Positions 47,130-59,384 of a stretch of DNA of 64,000 bases are shown one piece after another (the stretch's first letter is position 1; each line of letters starts with the position of its first letter). A program made the translations under genes and the position numbers. The notes below the pieces were generated by a model. The model searched no databases and was not told the DNA's origin. It saw only the letters and a program-made list of their open reading frames with translations. This DNA is from Sialis fuliginosa (lineage: Eukaryota > Arthropoda > Insecta > Megaloptera > Sialidae). The stretch is taken from NCBI GenBank assembly GCA_961205875.1, contig OY540810.1, forward strand, positions 10,478,001-10,542,000, in the 5' to 3' direction.

Positions 47130-47811
47130 TATTCTCACTTTTTTTAATTATAAGAAATATGTAATATTAATCATTAATTACGTATGTACTGTATTTTAGG
47201 GTTGAGGGATGGAAGGTTAAAACGCATTATATCTTAATATTAACTATACAAGCTATATATTGACGTTTTATTTATAACTCTACGATTATTATTTCCGGAA
47301 ATACAAGCTTTTAAAGTGTCACATAACATAGTTTCTACTTACATTCGTGTTCACAATGTTACCCCCTTAATACGCCGGGTAAAACGTAGTTTTACGACTA
47401 AAATTTTTTACATTCTACATACATAATCAAGCATTAAATTTATTTGGTGTTATACCGGGTGGTCTATTTAAATTGAGACAAGTAAATATTTAAAAAACCA
47501 AGAATTTTTAGAGAAAATGTTTGATACAAAAGTTGCAGGGTTAGGAGGGGGAAAACTAATGAATGTAAAAAATTTGAACTTGAGTGTATGTTTTAAGGTC
47601 ATTTTGAGGTCAACTTCATTTTTTTAAATGGAAATATATATATTTTTTTACATATTCGTATTCTACAATAAAAAGGAAATAACTTTTGTCTAAAAAGTTT
47701 TTTTTTAAATCCCAATTTTAATAAAAAAATTATTTTTTTTTGTTAAAAATATCTGAAATTAATCTTCTAGAAAAAATGAAACTAAAAATAATGGAAATTT
47801 AAAATGTTTTA

Positions 47812-47942
47812 TTAATGTAAATAATAAAGATTCGAAGTGATAACCATCAACTTCAATACATTTTTCAACATGATAATAATTAGATATTTCAAAATAATTC
47901 GAAAGCCTAGCCAAACTGGAAAACTGAAAGCATTTCCAAATA
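47812..47942 (-). pseudogene. Mariner-type transposase C-terminal remnant
   Basis: The minus-strand frame includes NYYHVEKCIEVDGYHFESLL. A C-terminus of the form CIE..G.HFE is, from memory, common in insect Tc1/mariner-like transposases. Only about 40 codons survive, next to the left inverted end, and the catalytic core is missing. Confidence 0.5.
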
Positions 47943-47964
47943 AATTGTTGTTATGGAAACTTAA

Positions 47965-48080
47965 ATGATGTAAAATATCGAAACTTTTGGATCAAGCGCT
48001 ATATGAACTACATAAGCTAACTGATGAAGAAAAAAGAAGAATGTGGTTTCAACAGGAAGGTTTTCGAAAAAACTTTTTAG
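47965..48080 (+). pseudogene. Mariner-type transposase central remnant
   Basis: The plus-strand frame reads LTDEEKRRMWFQQEG, resembling the WFQQDGA block that carries the second catalytic aspartate of mariner-type transposases; here that position is Glu. Homology stops where the right inverted end begins. It is on the strand opposite to the C-terminal remnant, so the core was rearranged. Confidence 0.5.
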
Positions 48081-48314
48081 ACAAAAGTTATTTACTTTTT
48101 ATTGTAGAATACGAATATGCAAAAATATATATATATTTCCATTTAAAAAAATGAAGTTGACCTCAAAATGACCTTAAAACATACACTCAAGTTCAATTTT
48201 TTTACATTCATTAGTTTTCCCCCTCCTAACTCTGCAACTTTTGTACTAAACATTTTCTCTGAAATTCTTTAGTTTTCGAAATATTTACTTGTCCAATTTA
48301 AATAGACCACCCGG

Positions 48315-48859
48315 TATAATCCATACTATTTATATTATACTTTATATAATTATATTCAAGAGAATTCGGGATAATACAAATAAAATACAAAATTTTAAAT
48401 TAACTTTGTTTTTTTTTATTGATATGAGATTGGAACTTTCTGAGAAATTACCTATATAAAAATATATATAAAGTTATTACTTTTACTCCGCTATTGAATT
48501 TACCCTATTTTGAATCACAATATACCTTTCGTATGTAATTATTTGTTTATTCTCACATGTGTTTATATTCTGTGAAACGTTAGCATCTACGAAATGGCAA
48601 AGAGAATAAATTTGTAAAATATTTAGAATATCCCACAAAGCAATAAATAAATAAAATTCTCAACACTCATATAAGGAAACGACACTGAGAATTTTTTTAT
48701 AAAAACATAAATCATTTATATGTATATTTTATGTATTATATTGAAATTTTGTTGACACAGAAGTGACATTTGGATGGAAACGTAGAAAAAGGATTTTGTA
48801 CAAACGCAACCGTAGAACATTTGAAATAATGCACATTTAGAGTCGTTTATTCATTGTAT
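48315..48859. other. AT-rich DNA, nothing recognised
   Basis: No feature supported. Confidence 0.35.
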
Positions 48860-49100
48860 GAAATATTCAAAAGTCGGTTTTCGTTTTAAATTTCCCGCCT
48901 GTCATGTTAAATATACAGAGTTCTGTATTGACAGCCGATATCTGCAGCTGTATTAAGGAATGACAGGGATTGTAAATGTGATATATATTTTCTGTCGCGA
49001 AAACAATATTTTCACTATTGTAATAAATGGAGTTAGTGTTGGATTCCCAATGACTCAAATGATTGGTTGATCATTTTTCTTGCGAGAATGACAGACAGTT
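48860..49100. promoter_or_regulatory. Unique block with TGACAG and E-box sites
   Basis: Contains CCTGTCATG, TTGACAGCCGATATCTGCAG, GCAGCTG, AATGACAGGGATTG and AATGACAGACAG. Repeated TGACAG/CTGTCA are TALE-homeodomain-like sites and CAGCTG is an E-box. No convincing frame. Candidate enhancer by motif density only. Confidence 0.25.
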
Positions 49101-49453
49101 TGAACTGTAGCATTTAGACGAAAATAAAATATTTTTGTCGCTTTTAGTGTGTGATAAAAGACCTCATACATAAAACAAATTCTACGAATAAAAAAGTCTA
49201 ATATATTACAAACGCCGCCTATAGAATTTTATATCTACAAAGGGTTTAAGATATGATACTAATATATATTCTATAACAGAAAATTAAGTACATTAATTTA
49301 TCAATAAGAAAAAAAATTTTTAGTTACATAATATCCGATTTACGTGCTTTTTTAAAATTCATAGATATGTTCTCTGGTCAGGTTTTAATATATATTTTAA
49401 TACGTTAAGTAACATAATGAATAAGTAGTGAAGATAATAGTCAAACAAATCGG

Positions 49454-49640
49454 AAAAAATCGTAAATATCTCGGATCCTATGCGAGATAGGGGGTTATTT
49501 TTCCCCTCAAATTCCCACTCCGTCGTCTTTTTCCCGCCGGATTTAATGAAATTAATTATAATCCTTCATACGTGACAGGGTGTGATATATTAACTCCCGT
49601 GCAAAGCCGGGGCGGGTCCGCTTGTTGTATGTATATAACT
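49454..49640 (+). repeat. Retroposon tail ending in CCGTGCAAAGCCGGGGCGG
   Basis: AAATCGTAAATATCTCG...GAGATAG.GGGTT, TTTTTCCCGC.GGAT and GTGACAGGG are shared in order with 28605-28740 inside the GATC element. The GC-rich end is typical of insect LINE 3' ends. Confidence 0.55.
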
Positions 49641-49741
49641 AGCACCCTTTCAAATGCGAGGAGATTTTCAATTTTCGGTCAAATTTTTACTATAGTATAT
49701 TATGAGCATAAAATGGAAGGCAGGCCCTGGGCAACCAAATT

Positions 49742-50002
49742 TGGTCGGACTGACAAAACTGTCAAGATATGAGCTGGCCGACCGAAAGATTTGAAAAGTA
49801 CATTGTTATAGCTTTAATTTGGCATGTACCTAATTTAGTCCGAAACTCGATGACGTAAAAGTACCCTTAAAATTACCCCTCTCTTTTGGTCGGGCTGCAT
49901 TACCTGCCAAGATATGAGCTGGCCGACCGACCGAAAGATTTAAAAAGTACATTGTTATAACTTTAATTTGTCATATAATTCAGCCTGAAACTCGATGACG
50001 TA
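49742..50002 (+). repeat. Tandem duplication, period 145 bp
   Basis: The units at 49742-49857 and 49887-50002 share TGGTCGG, AAGATATGAGCTGGCCGACC, AAAAGTACATTGTTATA.CTT and GAAACTCGATGACGTA. Each holds GGCCGACCGA. No frame is maintained. Confidence 0.75.
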
Positions 50003-50379
50003 TGTTTTGGGGGTTGACGGCTCTCGGTCTATAAGGTTCGACTGTTTTTTATCATAATTTTAACATTTTATCAATACCCCTACTCTCTGCTGACCTCCAT
50101 TTGTGTATCTATATAAAGATTAGGAACTTGGCAACCGCTTCAACAAATATACCTTCATTTTTTTACTAACTATTTTTGAAATAAGAAAACCCAACTAAAA
50201 ACTTGATTTATAGTTTGATTAAATTGTTGTGAATAGGTTGTATAATATTTGAAATAAACCACAAATCACTTGAGTATAAAGTTTTGAATGCACTATTTGC
50301 AGATATTTCTCAAGAACCATAGACGATGTAGAAATAGAATAATATCTTTGATATGAAACAATATTTATCATTTTACTTG

Positions 50380-50610
50380 TACACTCTGCACACAAATCAA
50401 ACCTGAGAATTGTAATGCATTGGGAATAAGATCCATTTGTTTGGCAGGATTTGGAAACGTTGCGTTCTGGTCCTCTGGAGGAATACAATGTAAATGGATT
50501 TAAATCAACAACATTTTGTACGCGGCAGTTGTTTTCTGTTGTTGATGGTATGATCTCATTTCGTGTCTTTATTAATTATTAGGAAGCACGAAAATTGAGG
50601 TGGGAATTTT
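50380..50610. promoter_or_regulatory. Unique block with forkhead-like site
   Basis: GCATTGGGAATAAGATCCAT, TTTGTTTGGCAGGATTTGG and TTGTTTTCTGTTGTTGATGG stand in a less AT-rich stretch that is not repeated here. The 89-codon minus frame crossing it lacks a recognisable domain. Candidate regulatory element, weak. Confidence 0.2.
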
Positions 50611-51336
50611 TTTTATTCACCTTCCTTTGTTTAACCTGTGGGTTTTAATGTTTAGGGTTGAACTATACAGTAGAATTGCGATTGTTATAACAATGGTATA
50701 ACATGTCACAAATATGAATTCCGAATTTGGTTAAAATTTAAAAAAAACGACCAAAATTTCCATTTTCGTAAAAAAAATTATTTGCCTGTCTTCTTTGAGC
50801 AGAACATTGTAGAGCAACTTTTACTTTTATAATGTCTAACTTTTTATCTTCTTTGAAATGGCAAACATTTTTTTTAATTTTCCTTAAAAACAAATTTGGG
50901 GGGATTTTTCTTTTTTTTTTTAAATTGGCCAATTTTTTTAACTAACATCATTTTTTTCTTATAAAATTTTATTTGACATAATAACCATTAACATTTTTCA
51001 ACCATATTTTTTGGAAACTTCTAATTTTTTTTGCCATCTTAAAAAAAATGATAAGTTCGACATTAAAAAAAAGTTACTTTACAATGTTTTGCTTTTGTTC
51101 TTTTCAAAATATTTTAACAAAATTCACTGTACATATTTATTACTATTTGAGGTATATTTTCCTAACTTTTCATTATGTAATACAAATTTGAACTAAAGTT
51201 ATTAAGAAAAAGTGAAGAACCGCCAATAGTGGCAGTTATTAATTTTTTGTAGGTTAGGAATTAAATTTAAGTAATTATTAGGCAAGGTTAATAAATACAC
51301 AGGTTTCCTAAGTAGCTTTTGACCAATCAGCTTAGG

Positions 51337-51463
51337 CACACCAGATGACGTAATTTTCCCTTCTCACGTTGAGTTATAAGACTATATTTGTTATGATTAG
51401 TCACATTATTCCCCCTCTCCACATTTGAGCACTCCAGATGACGTATTCTCTTTCTCACACCGA
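51337..51463 (+). repeat. Direct repeat CCAGATGACGTA, 92 bp apart
   Basis: CACACCAGATGACGTAATTT at 51337 and CACTCCAGATGACGTATTCT at 51430, each followed by a TTCTCAC and CGAG/GAG segment. TGACGTA is CRE-like. Confidence 0.5.
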
Positions 51464-51480
51464 GCTGCTGAGTCTACCTT

Positions 51481-53294
51481 GTACTTTACATACCTTGATT
51501 ATTACCTACGCGGTTTTATAGAGGCATTCATTACAAACAATTTGATTTTTTTCTCGATTTGACTTATGCAAGCAAAGATGTAAAAAAAACTGAACCGAAA
51601 ACACGAAAAAATCAAAATTTTGTATAAAAATTTAAAAAAACAAAGGCCTTCCGACCAACGTCTTATGCATAAAACTTACTTATAGACTCACGCTGATGTC
51701 TAGAACATATTCCTAAAAAAAATTGATATTACCCCAGTTGAAATTTCTATAAGAAATTTGAATTCGAACAATGCAATTTGGCATTAAATTTGTTTTAGAT
51801 TTCGTTTAATCAATATTTAGATTATAGAAAATGATGTGAAAAATTGAAATTTTTAGCCACTCAGTTATTTTTTCAAAATTTTTGAAAAAAATGGCTACAA
51901 CATTTGAACCGGTGTCGGAATTGATTTCAATTGACGAATTTGAAATATTAATTATACAATACAATTTTTCCATGTGGATTTGGTCTATTTTTGTAATGAA
52001 ACTATTATACTGAATAAAAAGTTTTCTTTATTTTCTTTAAAATGAATATAGTACATATAATTATTTATTACAAACTGATTTGTTAAAATATGTAACTAAA
52101 TATTAAGTTACTTGAAAATTAAATTGTACTCGTATAGAACTAAACTTAATGTAAGTTTTTATTTCCATGACTATATTATCTAGTTTATTTCGCAATCCCA
52201 CGAGATAAAATATCAATTAAAATACTTAAACTCGAAGAAAAATAAAGTAGGTACTTAGCCATCTTGCCTTTGGTATTCTCTTTCTCTATCATTATATATG
52301 TATGTATATGGGAAGTATGGGAGTTTGAAACATTCGAATTAGTAAGTTTTAGTTGCATTGAAAGTTGGATCTTGAATGTGGCTTAGAGTATAACGAGATT
52401 CTACAAGTACATTACAGATTCAATGAATTGTAATGTAAGAACAAATTCTAACTGCTATTTCTCAAACTACACTTATGTATATACATATGTATGCATATAT
52501 AACATATATAATGTCAGGGGTGGCCAAAAGAGAATTCACACAGAAATATAGGGTTACACACGAAATAAGATGAGACGAGAGTTAGTTAAATCTCTTCTCG
52601 TCTCGTTCTCGGTCTCGTTTCATAAAAATGTCCCCTTCTTTTGTCTTGACGTGCAACCCGAGACAAATATATGCGTCTGCCGATTTGTGCACGATTTTCT
52701 CAGTAACTACTGGACGGATTTTATTTCGGTTTTCACTAATGGACAAAGTGTTTCACGGGGCAAGTTTAAGTGTATAATTTGTAGATATTTTGTGTTTTCA
52801 TGAAGTCGGAAAAAAGCGTGCGCTGAGTGAATAGTTGGTGATAAGTGAAAACAAAGTTTAATAGGTTTATAACAGATTTAATTTATATCCCCGGGTAATA
52901 CTAGATCCAATGCGCTAGTTAACATAGCCATAATGTCGATTAAAAAAACTGTATAATTTGAGATGTTATCGTAATGTGTAGCTAAGTACATACATATATG
53001 TATATAATGTGAAAACTTTGAGCGTGTTTCTGTCATAGTTGTATTAAAAAAAATAAAGAATTATCACTTTTGTACATTAAAGCGAAAAAGTACATTATCA
53101 CATGCGTTTGTTAACGTAGAGCTTCACACGTGTTTTCAATTGCAAAATACTGATTTTCTTAACGGTTGTAGGAAAATGTATTTATAACAGTTAAATACGA
53201 CGATTAAAAATCACCGAGCTTATAAAATATAAGTTTCTAATACGTATACTCTCTAAAATTGAATTAGTTATAAATCGCTAATTCATAGTTGAAA
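51481..53294. other. AT-rich DNA with a retroposon-like patch
   Basis: 52560-52800 (GTCTCGTTCTCGGTCTCGTT, then CTACTGGACGGATTTTATTT) resembles 5'/3' parts of insect retroposons. The 77-codon frame across it has no domain. The rest is unrecognised. Confidence 0.3.
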
Positions 53295-53296
53295 TA

Positions 53297-53720
53297 CAGG
53301 GTGAGGCATTTAAAGTGTTACAGTTGATTATCTCAGAACCATCGCATATTTGAAAAAAATGTTTCAACCAAAAAATGTATGGTTGTGAGGGGGTAATCGA
53401 ATAGTAATATTTATTTGCTATTTTAACGTGGCCTTCAAAGATATTTGAAGGTCAACATCATTTTTTTAAATAGGAACCTATAGTTTTTATTTAGTAATCT
53501 TATTCTACGTGAAAAAATACGAATCTTTCATTGAAACCTTTTTTTTGAACAACCCAAGCTTTCCAAGGTATCTAACAAAATAATTCGAGATTTTGAATTT
53601 TCAAGAATTTTTTACTCAGAAACCATAAACTTTAGAAAAAAAGTACAAGATACAAGAAATGTTTATTTTGATCTAATGAAACTTGGAGAATCATTCTAGA
53701 TTTTTTTTAACATTTCGTAC
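53297..53720 (+). mobile_element. CAGGGTG element, left part, empty TTAA site
   Basis: It starts TA-CAGGGTGAGGCATTTAAAG and continues through CTCAGAACCATCGCATATTT, AATAGGAACCTA and AAGAATTTTTTACTCAGAAA. It is co-linear with the split element at 35598/38150 but has no piggyBac insertion at CATTTAAAG. The right inverted end is missing. Confidence 0.7.
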
Positions 53721-56530
53721 TTTAACTAAATTATTTAGAAATCGCTAATTCATAGTGAATATTCATTAATTGAAATATGTAGTTAAAAGAACAGCACTAC
53801 GACAGAATATACTAAGGTGTTTATTTTATTTGTTATTTATTATTTATTGATGTCAAAAATGCAAAGATAATTATCGTTCATACTTTGAAATTATTTCACT
53901 CCCCTCCCCCTCCTCTCAAATGAGATCTATACGTTTTAATAGGACATCAATACTCGCCTGTGTGAGTTTACATTATTCAATGCTGGAGCATTTTCACAGA
54001 GTTACAGCTATACGTGGAATTGTTTCTCTCATTCCAAAACTCCTGCGAGAAAAAAACAAAACTCTAGAGAGACATGAAAACTTGATTACGATTAGATTAT
54101 TGTCCTCAGTTCATCTTTCCATTCATTGACAAACAAGCCTCAGTGCTTTACCCAAAAGAATACGGGGGATCGCAATCAGTGATTCGCAAAATGTTTATCA
54201 CGACATTTAAATGTTTTATTTAAAACTATTATAAAATAAATAATATAAGTTCACTAAAATAGTCTTATAAACTTAATCAGACTACATTTTTCTTATGTAT
54301 TTTTGAGCGCTGAAAACTTTTACACCCTCTATAAAAATAAATACCTTTTTCACTATTTGAACTAAAAACATTAACATCTCCAAAAAATATAATATAGATG
54401 GTTATTCTATCTAGCTTTTTGCATTGTGTGAGCGTTTCAGTTATATTCCATTCTTATTACAATTGCTTTCTTTAGAAAATAAATATTAAACCAAGTACCT
54501 AACTACTTAAAAATCAATAATCGTATTTATAAACGTAAAATGTATTTATTCATAGAAAAAACTACATTAACACAAGAATTATCGTGCACTGAACATTTTA
54601 AACTGCACAGCCATCTAGATTAAATAATATTACACGACAAGATTGAAAAAGAAAAAAAGAAAGAATAGAGGGGAAAATAAAAAAAATTACACTTTTTAAA
54701 CACTGCCCGAATTTTTCATTCGTTTTTATATTTGATATAAACGCGGTTCTTTGTTATGACATCTTACATACAACTCGACTCCATTATTGTGTTCCTAGTT
54801 ACAAAGCCTCCAGTCATGTCTTTTATTTACCGTAAAATATTTATTCAAAGGAATTTATTAAATCATGTATATTTGCATTATTGAAATCAGTTTTTTAATG
54901 TCTAAATGAAAATATAATAATATATTCTGAATGCCTTATTTATTTTCTTCTCTCACAAGCATTGTGATATATATCCGTACATACATATATGTATTTTACG
55001 AGTATATTATCTTTACGAGTATATTATCTTTATCGTATTATAAAGAAAAAGGTTCTAGGTCAGTTTTTCGAATTTTTCATGAAAATATTTTGTGTTTGAC
55101 GTTTAAGACACCATAATGAATACCTATGATGCTTTTTTTTAAATGTACCAGAATTACTACCAAATGGCACATCATTATTTATTGTCAACAATGTTTATAA
55201 AAAAAAAACCGGCACTGAAAAGTATATAACAACTAAATTTAACAATTTCTGAAATCAGTTTTATTTTTTCTTAAAAAGTTTTTATTTTTCCCTTTTGAGT
55301 GACGTATCTTCAAAGTCTATAGTCATAATCTGATAAAATTTAAATGGGACCACCTCGAAAAAAAACAACGTCCAATTCGGTGCATATTTGTCGTTATTTA
55401 AGTTATGCCCTAATATGCATAAAATTATATACAGATGAATGTGAACCTCCCCTTTTTGAAGTCGGTTAAAAAACAGTTAGTTGATTAATGATTAATTTTT
55501 GTTCTGGTGTACAAAGTGCTATTAACAATTTTTAGTGAAATGAAATAAAAAAATGCATTTAAATACAAGCCTTATTTAAATAAACATTTAATATTACTGC
55601 AAATTATAACATAATATCTACGTAATTAACGAAGCGATATGTGTATTAAATATCAGTTTATATTATGTACATATATGTAGGTACTACATATAATACATTC
55701 GCATCATTTTTATTTGTCTAAAATAGATACCATTATGAAATCTAATTTCAAAATGTTCTAAATTAGTATTGCTGTTCTCATATAAATGTATCTCATATAG
55801 ATATATCTACAACTAATTATTCCTGAGTAATTTTTAACTTACTAATCCAGCTCTGTGTAGTATGATTTTTGTATGATATAATAAAGTCGAAACCAAGACT
55901 ACATATACATACATAATATCTTATTTACGTAAAAAACGGCACTAAATTTTAACTAAAATGTTAATTTTCTCTTAAGCACTAATTAGTATTAATTGTTAAA
56001 AGCGTATATTGTTTGATCCTTATCATGTTTATACATCCCATGCTATTTCCGCCGATGACATTTTTATTGTTCATTAAAAAAAATTAATTAACAATAAAGC
56101 ATATGAAATAAAAAAGGAGGCAGAAAACATTATTTACAATAAAAATTTTTACAGCCTTACCATAAACTACAGATTGCACAACAAGGATAAAAGAGACTGA
56201 CTAATTTAGATGTACGGATCTTCTCTGTCTATTAAATGACACCATATTTCAATATAATGGTAGCTTTTAAAAGACGCTTTTGGCACTAACTATCCCATTT
56301 AGTCTTTGGCTAAACACTGAAGCAAAAATAACGCGTTTTAAATTTTGCTCGCAGAATATAAACTAGGCAACGAAAATGTGCTTGATTGGTTACACGATTC
56401 AGAGAGATTTGTTTTAAAAAATATACGTATATCCATTTTATTGTCGGATTTTATTGTTCGCGTAGAAAATAAGGCGTTCAATGTGTAAATGAAAGTCGAA
56501 TTATGATGCATAATAAATATCACTCCGTAG
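53721..56530. other. AT-rich DNA, little recognised
   Basis: A 19-bp unit TTTACGAGTATATTATCTT repeats twice at 54994-55031. The 53890-54130 patch is GC-richer with a 69-codon frame of no known family. Nothing else supported. Confidence 0.35.
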
Positions 56531-57311
56531 AACGATTACACATTACAGTAATATACATAACATATATCCCAATTTTGATAACATTTCAATATACAGGATG
56601 TCTCAAAATTCTCGAAAAAGTCAAGTATCTCAAAGGAGTATTTTCTGGTGAAACGATTACAAATTACAGTTATATTGATACTTATATCCCAATTTTGTTA
56701 ACATTTCATTATACAGAGTGTCTCAAAAGTCTCGAAACAAAGAAGTTGAGATTCTGGTAAAACGTTTACACAAGTCTTGAAGCTTCCTCGGTGATCTTGG
56801 TATGGATCTTGGCTTCTGGGTATAAGCCGCGTCGATTTGGTCGTGTTATTGGTCAATGTTTCGTCACACATTGCAGTGGACGCTTCTAAAAAAAGAAAAA
56901 AGAGCCCTGAAGATATCCACTGCAATATGTGACGAAACGTTAGTCGATAACACGACCAAATCGACGCGGCTTACACCCAGAAGCCGAAATCAATAAAACA
57001 ATTACGCATTACAGTAATATACATATATCCCAATGTTGATAACATTTCAAAATTATTGAAAAAAGTGTAGTTTCTGGTAGAACGATTATTATACACATTA
57101 CAGTTATATTGATGTATCCCAATTTTGTTAACACCTCAATATACATGATGTCCCAAAAGTCTCGAAACAGTCGAGTAGTTCAAGAAGTTGAAATTTTGGT
57201 AAAACGATTAGACATAACATTAATAAAAATGTATTCCAATTTTGATAAGATTTCAATATACAGAATGTACCAAAAGTTTGTAAATGATCAAAGAGGTTGA
57301 GTTTCTTATTA
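56530..57311 (+). repeat. Tandem array of about 110-bp units, five copies
   Basis: The units start near 56530, 56654, 56997, 57080 and 57201. Each has ACGATTA..CATTACAGT, ATCCCAATTTTGATAACATT, TTTCAATATACAGGATGT and TCTCGAAA-type blocks, in that order. Unit 3 is shortened. The fold-back element at 56774..56990 interrupts the array between units 2 and 3. The short frames here are shadows. Confidence 0.75.
56774..56990. mobile_element. Fold-back element, 70-bp arms
   Basis: The arms 56811-56880 and 56915-56985 are inverted repeats, each with GCCGCGTCGATTTGGTCGTG or its complement. The right arm carries CTGAAGA (56907), a stem and GAAAC (56938), a hammerhead-like arrangement, and ends in the CGACGCGGCTTAC...CCAGAAGCC block I associate with Penelope-like retroelement tails. 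Two such tails joined head to head would give this structure. A deleted derivative is at 59243..59352. Confidence 0.6.
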
Positions 57312-57481
57312 AAATGTTTCGTACAAAGGTTTTAGGGTTTAAAAAATATATTCAATGATTGAATAATTTTCTGACCTTGGAATGACCGTGAAGCCCTTGT
57401 CACTTATAATATATATTTTTAGCAGACTTTTAAAAAAGGAGGAAGTTCACAGTTCAATCCATATATATTGTTTATGATAGG

Positions 57482-57621
57482 TAACAGCTTAGTTGCGTAA
57501 ACGACAGAAATTTATTTTAGTTACATGAATATATTGAGATTACGACATCTGTCTCAATTTTCTTTTCGTTTCTAAAAGCCTGAGGATGAAAATTTCTGAC
57601 GTTTACGCAATTAAGCTGTTA
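57482..57621. mobile_element. 140-bp MITE, 32-bp inverted ends
   Basis: TAACAGCTTAGTTGCGTAAA at 57482 is matched by the inverse at 57590-57621 with three mismatches. A small inner hairpin (ATTGAGA/TCTCAAT) lies centrally. No coding capacity; no clear target duplication. Confidence 0.7.
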
Positions 57622-57683
57622 TCATTTATATTTTTCACGTCACTACTATTATATTATATTTTTATGTATATTCGTATATAATT

Positions 57684-57822
57684 CAAAATTGTATAAAAAT
57701 TAAATGGTTAACCAATTCCACGATCGGTTTTTATTTAAATTATTCAATAATTAACTACCTTTAGTGAATTTAGCACGAGGAAGCACTGTGCATTTACTTG
57801 GTGGATGTTTTTTATATTGTGA
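57684..57822 (+). repeat. Dispersed repeat, pair with 30927
   Basis: Co-linear with 30927..31082, including GCACGAGGAAGCACTGTGCA. Confidence 0.5.
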
Positions 57823-59242
57823 AATTTTGATCTACAATACAAAAAAGCAACTTTTATCTGAACTAATTGTACTCTTATCTTCAGGGTTGTCTCCTTTTTG
57901 AAACAACCTGTACAAAGTACTTACATGTAATATTACTCTTTTTTGCTTTGTGAACCTACCATATTTTCGATATAGATACTTGAGAAATGTTTCAATTTAT
58001 GTTGTCAAATAGAAGTTGTTTTATTTTATACAGAATCGCATTATCACACAATTTCCTTTTCCCTTTTTTTCGTTAAAAAGATTACCCTTTCTATTGTTGT
58101 TTGAAAGTTGTTCGGAACGCTGTTCAAGAAGGGTTAGTTACAATTTACACCATTTTACAAAACGTCTATCTAGACATTTTACATAATTTCTCCAACATTA
58201 AGTGTGACATTGTCTCTAAAGAAAATGTCCAGAGCTACACTTACTTTTATTCTTGAGAATTTGCAGACAATGGTGTTACATACTTTTTCAACGCGTAAAT
58301 AAAAACGAGTTAATAATTTGAACATATGATCGTGTAAAGAATTTATTATATTATTTATACTTTCTATAGTTTTTCTAGCATCTAAAAATGCGCGACAGTA
58401 TTTTATGAAAATAGTTTGTCATCTCTCAACATGTATTCTTCAAATACAATTATATTTTACTACCAGACGGGATCTGATGTTACCCGGGAATGTAAAAATA
58501 TAGAAAAAGTATAAGAGAAAGAGACAACTTTAGTTAAATTATTTCTATATTTGAATACATGGAAACAAAACACAACTGGATAATAAATAGTTTCTTGATT
58601 TTTAATCTTGGGTTTTCATAAAAAAATAATATCTAAAAACCTGCTTGAAAAAATATCTAACTATTGGTGAAAACCGCATTAAAATTGGATTTAACATGAA
58701 GAAAAAGAAGACTTTTATAGAAGTACAGATTTAATATAATTTTGAAAACCTTGCTAAGTCATAAAAGGTAACGTATCAGAGAAAAAATATACTTAAATAA
58801 GTAATGAGAGATATAAAGAAAATTGTTTGATTTTTTTTAGTAATCAAGTAATTATATACCTACTCTTACATAAATAATGAAAATAATTTTACAACTGTTC
58901 CTTTTTATTTATTTTAGTATAATTTCTTTTAATTTTTTTACTTAACTTCTTGTATCTCTTTTATAAGAACTAACGCAAATAAAGACATATTATTATTATT
59001 ATTAACTGTTTTTTTTTTCAACGAAAGTAACATTGAACACAATTCTGAAATAAATAAAGGGTTCCCATTAAAAAAAATCGAATTTGACCTCAATATGATT
59101 TACAGACCTTTACCAAAAATAATTTCGATAGCGCCTTCAATAGCCCCCCTTTAAGCCCTTTAACATCTGTCTTTACCTGGCTTTATATTTGAAATATAAG
59201 GCATATAAATGCATCACCCTGTAAAATAACTACTTAATACAA
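57823..59242. other. AT-rich DNA, nothing recognised
   Basis: No gene or clear repeat boundary supported. Confidence 0.35.
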
Positions 59243-59352
59243 GTCTTGAGGCTTCTGCGGTGATCTTGATATGGATCTTGGTTTCTGGGTGTAAACCGCG
59301 TCGAAGATGTCCACTGCAATGTGTGACGAAAGGTTGGTCGATAACACGACCG
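59243..59352. mobile_element. Fold-back element, internally deleted copy
   Basis: TCTTGAGGCTTCTGCGGTGA through AAACCGCGTCG is the left side of the 56774 element. AAGATGTCCACTGCAATGTG to the end is the beginning of its right arm. The distal left arm, the loop and the end of the right arm are missing, so the junction is a deletion within the same palindrome. Confidence 0.6.
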
Positions 59353-59384
59353 TAACTAGTTGATGTTCGGTACTAGCAAACAAT

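Larger units (their letters stand above)
47455..48314. mobile_element. 860-bp element with 250-bp inverted ends
   Basis: Bounded by TA. The ends CCGGGTGGTCTATTTAAATT and its inverse extend inward about 250 bp each (47455-47706, 48066-48314), sharing GGAGGGGGAAAACTAATGAA and AGGTCAACTTCATTTTTTTA. The 360-bp core holds two transposase remnants on opposite strands. The ends recall the CAGGGTG family at 35598 and 53297 in layout (GGTC..., TTTTTTAAAT), but their sequences differ. It is a rearranged non-autonomous mariner-type element. Confidence 0.8.
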
